The position numbers were made by a program, and so were the translations under genes. This document shows, in pieces, positions 43,788 through 50,673 of a DNA stretch of 64,000 bases. The DNA is from Bacteroidales bacterium (GTDB lineage Bacteria; Bacteroidota; Bacteroidia; Bacteroidales; UBA932): NCBI GenBank assembly GCA_012839605.1, contig DUNA01000031.1, positions 1 to 64,000 on the forward strand, in the 5' to 3' direction. The notes below the pieces were generated by a model. That model had not been told where the DNA came from, did not search any database, and saw only the letters and a list, made by a program, of their open reading frames with translations. Each line of letters opens with the position of its first letter. Position 1 is the first letter of the stretch.

Positions 43788-46264
43788 AATACTCCTTCTC
43801 TTGTACCGGTAGAAAGTGCTTCAGAGGGATTGATACGCGACGCTTCTTCCAGATCCCCTACTCTTCTGGATCGAGCCGCTTTCCCTTGTCCAAAACGAAT
43901 GCTGAAACTCAACCTGACTTTTTGCATGTGCATCCCTTCGTTTAACGTATAACGGATGGCATCATCTGACTGCAAAGCCAGTTTGCTTTCAAAAGTCCTG
44001 AATATGTCGTTCACGTTCAAGCTTATGGTGGCCTTGTTGTTCAGGAAATTTTTCTTGATGCCCCCGTTGGCAAAAAACATAGGGTCTACTATGAAGTACC
44101 CAAACGGAATCTTTCCCTGGTACATAGTCATCAACTCAATTTTCCAGTCTTTAGGCAACACAAATGTGATTTGTCCGTACACGTTGGTAAACAAACCGTT
44201 GTTGCTGTATGCGTCTGTCTGTCCCACCTCTTTTTTGGCCACGTTGGACAAATAGAGGCACGTACCGTTCAATGTCAGATACAACCACTTGGTAAGGGGC
44301 AATTCACTGATGGCCAGTACGCCACCGGCCATGCTTTGTGTTCCGAAGTTTTCATAAATCAACAACTTGTTGCCCTCCAAATCGTAATGCGGGTTCTGGA
44401 TGATTGTCTTTCTTGTGTGTGAATACAAAAGGATCAGGTTGTAGTGGGTCTTAAAGTTCACACCCAAAGCAATCTGATCTGCCAATTGCGGGTCCAAATT
44501 GGGATTTCCTTCAATACTGGAGTGTGCGTCTATATAGGATCTGAAAGGATTCAATTGGGTAAAAGAAGGCCTGCCTATGCGGCTGGAATACGACAAAGTC
44601 AGCCTCCACAAAGAAGAGGGGTTGTACCCTAAAAAAACAGTTGGAAACACATTGAAATAGTCTTTGCTCGATACTTCGTTTGCAGAAATCCATTCTCCTC
44701 TGGCTCCCGTATATTCCGACCTGACTCCTACTTTAAACATCCACTTGACACCCAGCATTTTACCAACAGACGCGTACGCAGCCCCAATATGCTCTGTGTA
44801 ATTGAAAACATTGGACAGGTCGCGATTGGGCACCCATTGCGCGTCTGCAAAATCTTCCCTCAACAAATTGTTATCCGTTTGCGTGGTAGCCCATTTGATA
44901 CCTGTTTCCAACATGCCTGTTTTCCAAAACGTTTGTTGGTAATCCACTCTTCCTGAAAACAAATTGATGTACTGATGGCTTTTTTGGCGAAAAATCTGAT
45001 CCAACCCAAAACCACTCACAAGGATGTTTTCTTGATGGTTTTGTGAGAGAATATCGTAATACGCATAGTCTGCATTAAACGTCAATTCTTGTGCTTTATC
45101 CTCCTGAAACATCCCCGTGTAGTTGATATTGGAAATGACATTTTTAAAAGCACTTCCGTTCTTGATGGTACTTTTTGTTTTGCTCAGCATCTGTCCGCCC
45201 AGGTACACATCTGTAAAGTTTTCGTTACCAAAACTATCTAGGTCTTGGTCTTGAAACACCGTTGTCACAATGAAACCTACCGTATGTTTTTTTGTCAAAG
45301 ATATGTCTTGAGCCAACTTGGCCGTATGGCTGACTACGTGAGCCATCAAGTCTGTATGAGCTCTGTGTTCTGTCTGTATTTCTTCTCCCATAACGGTGAC
45401 GCTGTTCATATCCAGTCCCGTATTCTCCACTCTGCCGCTGTACGTAAAAAGTGTATTGCTCTTGTCTGTTCTCAAGTTCAACATAGTGCCTCCGCCGCCT
45501 TCTTGCTCAAATACGTTGTGTTTCATACCGCCGTAAAAAGCATTGGCAGAGCCGCTCAATCCTTTCAGCAAGTTTTTCTTCATTTTGATGTTGATGATAC
45601 CACCGGACCCTGCCGCATCATAACGGGCCGAGGGATGAGCCATCAATTCAATTTTGTCAATGGTCGTTCCGTCTGTGGCACGTAAAAGAGCTTCCAATTC
45701 CAAACCGCTCAGGTATGAAGGGCGTCCATCTATCCATACGCTTACCGGCTGTCCGTTCAACTTTACGTTCCCGTCCATATCTATGGTCACCCCCGGCGCT
45801 TTGCGCAATACTTCCAAAGCGTTGCTGCCCTCCGTTGAAACGGCCTCGGCCACATTCATAACAATCTTGTCTATTTTGTGTTCAATGAGCGGCACTTTGG
45901 CTGTTATGACAGCCGTCGTGAGTGTCTGAACGTCTTCTTCCATTTCCAAAACCCCCACATGGCATTGGGCTTGGTCAAGCAAAAGAGCGGTTGTGTGATT
46001 TTTATAACCTATAAAAGTAGCTAACAATGTGTACGTTCCGTAAGGAATGTTTTCCAACAGAAAGGTTCCTTCCTCCGAGGACGTGGTGACCGCCACGGCA
46101 TACTCCATACTATCTAAAACAGAAAGTGTTGCATATGCAAGCGGCGTTCCGGTTTCCTTATCTACCACAATCCCCTTGACGGCAGCCGCATCTGTAGACA
46201 GGGCTGCCGAAAAAGAGATGGACCCAAAAACAAATAAAAATAAAAACCCTATTCTTTGTATCAT
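43784..46264 (-). CDS. Outer-membrane beta-barrel protein with carboxypeptidase-like and plug domains
   Basis: 826 residues: signal peptide (IGFLFLFVFGSISFSAALS), a carboxypeptidase-regulatory-like domain (VKGIVVDKETGTPLAYATLSVLDS), a TonB-plug-like domain (NALEVLRKAPGVTIDMDGNVKLNGQPVSVWIDGRPSYLSG, AHPSARYDAAGSGGIINIKMKK) and a large C-terminal barrel. It resembles the TonB-dependent-receptor-like outer-membrane barrel family of Bacteroidetes. No SusD partner is present. Ligand unknown. Position behind a GntR-controlled ABC exporter suggests export or stress rather than glycan uptake, which is inference. Confidence 0.87.
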   Translation of the reverse strand: MIQRIGFLFLFVFGSISFSAALSTDAAAVKGIVVDKETGTPLAYATLSVLDSMEYAVAVTTSSEEGTFLLENIPYGTYTLLATFIGYKNHTTALLLDQAQCHVGVLEMEEDVQTLTTAVITAKVPLIEHKIDKIVMNVAEAVSTEGSNALEVLRKAPGVTIDMDGNVKLNGQPVSVWIDGRPSYLSGLELEALLRATDGTTIDKIELMAHPSARYDAAGSGGIINIKMKKNLLKGLSGSANAFYGGMKHNVFEQEGGGGTMLNLRTDKSNTLFTYSGRVENTGLDMNSVTVMGEEIQTEHRAHTDLMAHVVSHTAKLAQDISLTKKHTVGFIVTTVFQDQDLDSFGNENFTDVYLGGQMLSKTKSTIKNGSAFKNVISNINYTGMFQEDKAQELTFNADYAYYDILSQNHQENILVSGFGLDQIFRQKSHQYINLFSGRVDYQQTFWKTGMLETGIKWATTQTDNNLLREDFADAQWVPNRDLSNVFNYTEHIGAAYASVGKMLGVKWMFKVGVRSEYTGARGEWISANEVSSKDYFNVFPTVFLGYNPSSLWRLTLSYSSRIGRPSFTQLNPFRSYIDAHSSIEGNPNLDPQLADQIALGVNFKTHYNLILLYSHTRKTIIQNPHYDLEGNKLLIYENFGTQSMAGGVLAISELPLTKWLYLTLNGTCLYLSNVAKKEVGQTDAYSNNGLFTNVYGQITFVLPKDWKIELMTMYQGKIPFGYFIVDPMFFANGGIKKNFLNNKATISLNVNDIFRTFESKLALQSDDAIRYTLNEGMHMQKVRLSFSIRFGQGKAARSRRVGDLEEASRINPSEALSTGTREGVL

Positions 46265-46629
46265 TGTGTGTGCTTGTTATAAAAATCTTCAATTTCTTTT
46301 ATCGTAATCCCCAACAAATCCAATTTCTTAAAAAACCCGGGCAATTCTTCCTGTAAAAATTGTTTCCTCTGGGAGGTCAAAATTTCCCTGCGGGCGCCCG
46401 GCGTCACAAAAAAGCCAATGCCTCTTTTGTTATAAATGATTTCCCTTTGCTGCAAATGTTCGTACGTTCTGGCTACTGTGTTGGGATTGACACCCAGCGT
46501 TGTACCCAGTTCTCTTACAGAAGGGATTCTGTCTTCTTCCTTCCATATCCCATTCAGGATTTTTTCGCATACAGATTCTGCTATTTGAAGGTAAATGGCC
46601 TGATGGTCTTTAAATTCCATAAAACTCAA
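46261..46629 (-). CDS. GntR-family regulator, YtrA type
   Basis: 122 residues: a winged helix-turn-helix (GIWKEEDRIPSVRELGTTLGVNPNTVARTYEHLQQREIIYNKRGIGFFV) followed by a short helical tail of about 45 residues (LQEELPGFFKKLDLLGITIKEIEDFYN). The missing effector domain is the mark of the YtrA subfamily, which usually represses its own ABC-transporter operon. Both upstream transporter genes and both downstream genes overlap by 4 nt. Confidence 0.92.
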   Translation of the reverse strand: MSFMEFKDHQAIYLQIAESVCEKILNGIWKEEDRIPSVRELGTTLGVNPNTVARTYEHLQQREIIYNKRGIGFFVTPGARREILTSQRKQFLQEELPGFFKKLDLLGITIKEIEDFYNKHTQ

Positions 46630-47432
46630 TATTTAGTTGTTTTAATCAACCGGTACGTACCAAGCCAGCAAGAAGCCACAACTAGTCCTCTTACTATATC
46701 TGTTATAATAACAATGTTTCGAATCAATGGGCTTTCTGCTGTCCACAATCGAAGACCTCTCATTCCCACAATCCGGCCGGGCTCTATTTCCTGCGGAAAA
46801 TCCTTTAGCACTGTTTCTATCCAGCGTTCAACCACCTCTATTCCTATTGCTTTTACTATAAGACCCATGACAAAACTCAGCAAAAAAACAAACCCTATGA
46901 GAACCGCAAATGTTTTGACTACTTTCTGCCGCTTGAACACCATATTACCCAAAACAAACAGCGACTGGATCACAAACAAATCAAAAAATGTTTTTACAGA
47001 AAACATACTGTAGCTGCCGGTCAACAGAAAACCGGAGGAATGCGAAGGGAACAACAGATAAAACAACGTGTCCACCGCAAACAAGGATACAAGCATAGAG
47101 AGAGTCACAAAAAGGTAACTGACCACAAACATGCTGAGCGTTTTTTCCAGAGCAGAAGACGGAAGCTGTACATAAGACAGACCCATCTTTTTGTGGTTTG
47201 CCGTTCCGTACACTTTGGAAGGAGCAAAAACAAGGGCAAAACCCGTCCAGACAATTATAAGGGACAACCTGGATAAAATACCGGGAGGAGAGGAGGACAA
47301 CAAAGATGCAAGCAAATAGATTACATAAGTTCCCGTCAAGCTCAAAACAGTCAAACCAAAATTTCCAAAGAACTCGCGGCACTCTTTCCTGACAAGTGCA
47401 CCAAAACGTTTAATAGCAAATACGTTGTTCAT
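46626..47432 (-). CDS. ABC-2-type transporter membrane protein (predicted)
   Basis: A 268-residue protein with about six hydrophobic helices (FGLTVLSLTGTYVIYLLASLLS, LSLIIVWTGFALVFAP, FVVSYLFVTLSMLVSLFAVDTLFYLLF, FFDLFVIQSLFVLGNMVF, FAVLIGFVFLLSFVMGLIV). I recognise no specific family signature, but the immediately upstream ATPase (overlap 4 nt) indicates it is the cognate permease. Export substrate unknown. Confidence 0.75.
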   Translation of the reverse strand: MNNVFAIKRFGALVRKECREFFGNFGLTVLSLTGTYVIYLLASLLSSSPPGILSRLSLIIVWTGFALVFAPSKVYGTANHKKMGLSYVQLPSSALEKTLSMFVVSYLFVTLSMLVSLFAVDTLFYLLFPSHSSGFLLTGSYSMFSVKTFFDLFVIQSLFVLGNMVFKRQKVVKTFAVLIGFVFLLSFVMGLIVKAIGIEVVERWIETVLKDFPQEIEPGRIVGMRGLRLWTAESPLIRNIVIITDIVRGLVVASCWLGTYRLIKTTKY

Positions 47433-48265
47433 TGTTTTCCGTTTTTAAAATGTTCTTTAAACCACTCCTTATACTGCATAGCAGCGTTAAATAGAAGTTC
47501 CAGATCCACCTTGGTATCGGCTCCGTTCGTGTTGGCTTTCACCATGGAGTAACCCAACGGCGTTTGTTCTGAATACAATACTCCTTCCTGTTCCTTGGAA
47601 GCCGTTATGAAGGAAAGCTTTTTAGTGATTTCCTCAATAGAAGCATGCAGCAGTACTTGTTTTTGATCCAATATAATGACCGGATCAATGAGGTTCTCTA
47701 AATCTCTTACCTGATGTGTAGAAATGATGATCACCTGTTCGTCGCTTATATGTCCTGCCACTATGCTGCGAAACACAGATTTGGAAGTAATATCCATACC
47801 GTTGCTGGGTTCATCCAAAAGCAACACTTTTGTATTGAGCGCAAGAGCATAGGAAATACATGCCTTCTTTTGCTGTCCTGCAGAGAGGTTTTTGAATCTT
47901 TCTTCCGGATTTACCTCAAAGCGGTCCATCATGATAAGGAATTGTGTGTAATCAAAATCCGGGTAAAAGGGACCGTTGGCTAGTACAAACCGGTTGACCG
48001 TTCCCGTTGGGCTTTCCGGATCTTCAGGCAGATAGAACACATCCTGCAAAAATTCCGGCTGTCTGTCGTACGGATGAAATCCGTTCACCACGCAAGCCTC
48101 TTTCGTGCTTTTCTGCAACCCTGCCAGAAGTTTAAGCAACGTGGTCTTCCCCACGCCGTTCTGTCCTAACAGCCCGTACACATTCCCCTTGGTCAAAGAA
48201 AGAGTCAAATCTTCAAAGACGTTATTCTTTGAGTAACTGAATGTTAGGTTGTTTATATCGATCAT
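47429..48265 (-). CDS. ABC transporter ATP-binding protein
   Basis: A 278-residue nucleotide-binding protein: Walker A GLLGQNGVGKTTLLKLLAGL, a signature-like NLSAGQQKKACISYALAL, Walker B VLLLDEPSNGMD and the H-loop IISTHQVRDLEN. The C-terminal region after the ATPase core resembles YtrB/CcmA-type exporters. It is the first gene of the operon with the permease, GntR, barrel and patatin genes. Confidence 0.93.
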   Translation of the reverse strand: MIDINNLTFSYSKNNVFEDLTLSLTKGNVYGLLGQNGVGKTTLLKLLAGLQKSTKEACVVNGFHPYDRQPEFLQDVFYLPEDPESPTGTVNRFVLANGPFYPDFDYTQFLIMMDRFEVNPEERFKNLSAGQQKKACISYALALNTKVLLLDEPSNGMDITSKSVFRSIVAGHISDEQVIIISTHQVRDLENLIDPVIILDQKQVLLHASIEEITKKLSFITASKEQEGVLYSEQTPLGYSMVKANTNGADTKVDLELLFNAAMQYKEWFKEHFKNGKQ

Positions 48266-48295
48266 TGTTTAATGTATTAGTATATTAGCACACCG

Positions 48296-48303
48296 CAAAG
48301 GTA
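48296..48303 (-). promoter_or_regulatory. Predicted -7 element TACCTTTG for the ABC-GntR-barrel-patatin operon
   Basis: Exact TAnnTTTG on the minus strand, 30 nt before the ATPase start. Nearby AT-rich half-sites (GTATTAGTATATTAG) between box and start could be a GntR operator; this is speculative. Confidence 0.6.
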
Positions 48304-48358
48304 GTAATCCTTTCTTACTTTCCAAAAGTTTTTCACTTTTTTTAATTTTTCGTTTTCG

Positions 48359-48366
48359 TATCTTTG
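48359..48366 (+). promoter_or_regulatory. Predicted -7 element TATCTTTG for ftsE-nth-xerD
   Basis: Exact TAnnTTTG, 15 nt before the chosen ftsE ATG, which supports the start at MALIQL. Confidence 0.6.
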
Positions 48367-48381
48367 TTTAAAACTTGTACA

Positions 48382-49089
48382 ATGGCTCTCATTCAACTCT
48401 CCGGGATAGATGTCATAAAAGACAACAACCTGATTTTGACGGACGTTCATCTTACTCTTGAAAAAGGAGATTTTATATATCTGGTAGGACGTGTAGGCTC
48501 CGGCAAGACGTCTCTGATCAAAACGCTGATTGGAGAATTTCCTTTACAAAAAGGAGAGGCTGTTGTTGCCGGATTTGACCTGGTTGCTTTAAAAAGAAGG
48601 CAAATCCCTTTTTTAAGAAGAAAAATAGGAGTTGTCTTTCAAGATTTTCAGTTGCTTCAAGACCGATCAGCCTACGACAACTTAGATTTTGTGTTGCGAT
48701 CTACCGGCTGGAAAAACAAAAAAGAAATACACCAACGCATAGAAGAGGCCCTCGACAGCGTAGGCATGCTTCACAAAAGTTATAAACTTCCGCATCAATT
48801 GTCGGGTGGAGAACAGCAACGCGTTGCCATTGCCAGAGCCGTTCTGAACAACCCGGAAATCATCTTGGCAGATGAACCTACCGGCAATTTGGACAGCGAC
48901 ACGCAACAAGAAATCATGGAGCTTTTTATGAAAATCCATCGGGAGCAACAACCGGCCATGCTGGTAGTCACACACAATTTGAATCTGCTAAACCGCTACC
49001 CCGGACGGATCTTTAAATGCGAAACGGGATATTGTACAGAAATGGCCAATCGCCGCGAAATTGACTTATCTGTTTTTATGGAATCATGA
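48382..49089 (+). CDS. ftsE: Cell-division ABC ATPase FtsE
   Basis: 235 residues from the ATG at [14 protein letters not shown]; the track start six codons earlier is an alternative codon close to the promoter. Walker A is [14 protein letters not shown], the signature [18 protein letters not shown], Walker [14 protein letters not shown]. FtsE with FtsX controls peptidoglycan hydrolases at the septum. FtsX is not adjacent; the next genes are nth and xerD. A LolD-like transporter ATPase is the main alternative. Confidence 0.82.
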   Translation: MALIQLSGIDVIKDNNLILTDVHLTLEKGDFIYLVGRVGSGKTSLIKTLIGEFPLQKGEAVVAGFDLVALKRRQIPFLRRKIGVVFQDFQLLQDRSAYDNLDFVLRSTGWKNKKEIHQRIEEALDSVGMLHKSYKLPHQLSGGEQQRVAIARAVLNNPEIILADEPTGNLDSDTQQEIMELFMKIHREQQPAMLVVTHNLNLLNRYPGRIFKCETGYCTEMANRREIDLSVFMES

Positions 49090-49727
49090 AAAACAAAAAA
49101 GACATAGCCCCCATCATTGACTGGTTTCAGAAAAACATGCCCAACCCGGAATCGGAACTTCATTACAAAGACACCTTCAGTTTGCTGGTAGCTGTCGTAT
49201 TGTCTGCCCAGTGTACGGACAAAAGAGTCAATATGGTCACCCCTGCCCTTATGGAACGCTTTCCCACAGCTGCAGCTATGGCAGAAGCCACGGCGGAAGA
49301 GATTTTTCCCTATATCCAATCGGTGACATACCCCAACAACAAATCAAAACATCTGGTAGGGATGGCCAAGATGGTCCAAGAAATGTACAGCGGAAACGTG
49401 CCCACAACAGCAGAAGAACTGCAAAAACTACCGGGCGTAGGCCGCAAAACAGCGCACGTAATCGCTTCGGTCGCCTTCGATGCACCTCTGATAGCCGTTG
49501 ATACACATGTGTTCCGCATCTCACGCAGATTGGGCCTCTCCGACGGAACAACGCCTTTGGCCGTTGAGAAAGATTTAAACGACCATTTTCCGCCGGAACT
49601 ACGAGCCAAAGCGCACCATTGGCTCATCTTACATGGCAGGTATGTATGTACGGCCAGGAAACCAAAATGCGACACATGCGGTCTTGCTCCGTATTGCGAT
49701 ACGTACAATAAAGAAAACAAACTATGA
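49086..49727 (+). CDS. nth: Endonuclease III
   Basis: A 213-residue HhH-GPD DNA glycosylase/AP lyase that removes oxidised pyrimidines. The helix-hairpin-helix is ELQKLPGVGRKTAHVIASVAF with the catalytic lysine; the catalytic aspartate is in AVDTHVFRISRRLGL. The [4Fe-4S] ligands fit C-x6-C-x2-C-x5-C in CTARKPKCDTCGLAPYC. It overlaps ftsE and xerD by 4 nt each. Confidence 0.96.
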   Translation: MKNKKDIAPIIDWFQKNMPNPESELHYKDTFSLLVAVVLSAQCTDKRVNMVTPALMERFPTAAAMAEATAEEIFPYIQSVTYPNNKSKHLVGMAKMVQEMYSGNVPTTAEELQKLPGVGRKTAHVIASVAFDAPLIAVDTHVFRISRRLGLSDGTTPLAVEKDLNDHFPPELRAKAHHWLILHGRYVCTARKPKCDTCGLAPYCDTYNKENKL

Positions 49728-50653
49728 AATGGCCGGAAGGTACCGCCGCCGCCTGGCAAGACGCCACAAATCAGTTTCTCATGTATTTGCGTCTGGAGCG
49801 CGGACTGTCCGTGCATACACAAAAGGCGTACCTTCAAGACATCAAATTGTTTCTGAACCACCTCTACGCCGAACAAAAGGAGCATCCTCCGCAAAGTCCG
49901 GAAGAGGTCCTTCCTGAACACATAGAATCGTTTCTTTCCTTTGTGGCCCATTCGGGGCTTTCTGCAAAAACACAAGCCCGTGCGCTATCGGGATTGAATG
50001 CTTTTTACCGTTTTCTGCTCATGGAAAAACGCATCACCACCAACCCTTGTACACGCGTACATACACCAAAAACAGGCAAATCTTTGCCCGTAGTACTCTC
50101 TGTTGAAGAAGTGGAATCCCTCTTGCAATCTGTTGATTTGAGCAAACCGGAAGGCCACAGGAACAAAGCCATCTTGGAAGTGTTATACGGTTGCGGTTTG
50201 CGTGTGAGCGAACTTACGGCATTAAAATATTCACAAATATTCTCAAAACAAGGATTCCTGCGTATTACGGGAAAGGGGAACAAACAAAGATTGGTTCCCA
50301 TAGGATCTTATGCCCTGAAAGCGTTGGACCAATATGCCCACTGGCGAAATACCCTTGCTATACGACCGGCACATGAAGATTTCGTGTTTCTAAACAGATA
50401 CGGAAGGCCCATCACTAGAAACATGATTTTTCTGATTGTCAAAGAATTGGCTCAAAAAGCCGGTATCAAAAAAAATGTTTCTCCCCACACGTTCCGACAT
50501 TCTTTTGCCACCCATTTGATAGAAAACGGAGCCGATTTACGTGTTGTACAAGAGATGTTGGGTCATAGCAGCATCTTGACTACAGAGATTTATACACACG
50601 TAGATACTTCCTTCTGGCAGCATTCTGTGCTAAAACACCATCCACGCCTGTAA
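49724..50653 (+). CDS. xerD: Site-specific tyrosine recombinase XerD/XerC
   Basis: A 309-residue chromosome-dimer resolvase. The N-terminal SAM-like domain (FLMYLRLERGLSVHTQKAYLQDIKLFLNHL) precedes the catalytic domain with Arg in YGCGLRVSELTAL, Lys in ITGKGNKQRLVPIG, HTFRHSFATHL, LGHSSILTTEIYTHV (second His and nucleophile Tyr). XerC versus XerD cannot be told from sequence alone. Context with ftsE and nth, not with an integron or phage, argues for the housekeeping enzyme. No dif site was recognised. Confidence 0.92.
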   Translation: MKWPEGTAAAWQDATNQFLMYLRLERGLSVHTQKAYLQDIKLFLNHLYAEQKEHPPQSPEEVLPEHIESFLSFVAHSGLSAKTQARALSGLNAFYRFLLMEKRITTNPCTRVHTPKTGKSLPVVLSVEEVESLLQSVDLSKPEGHRNKAILEVLYGCGLRVSELTALKYSQIFSKQGFLRITGKGNKQRLVPIGSYALKALDQYAHWRNTLAIRPAHEDFVFLNRYGRPITRNMIFLIVKELAQKAGIKKNVSPHTFRHSFATHLIENGADLRVVQEMLGHSSILTTEIYTHVDTSFWQHSVLKHHPRL

Positions 50654-50661
50654 AAAAACAG

Positions 50662-50669
50662 TATATTTG
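50662..50669 (+). promoter_or_regulatory. Predicted -7 element TATATTTG for the large TPR gene, possibly leaderless
   Basis: Exact TAnnTTTG ending 4 nt before the ATG and starting 9 nt after the xerD stop. Confidence 0.55.
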
Positions 50670-50673
50670 CTAC

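Noticed and set aside
49724-50653. XerD-like recombinase as the integrase of a mobile element
   Set aside because: It is embedded by 4-nt overlaps in an operon with ftsE and nth, and no att repeats or cargo genes are present nearby.
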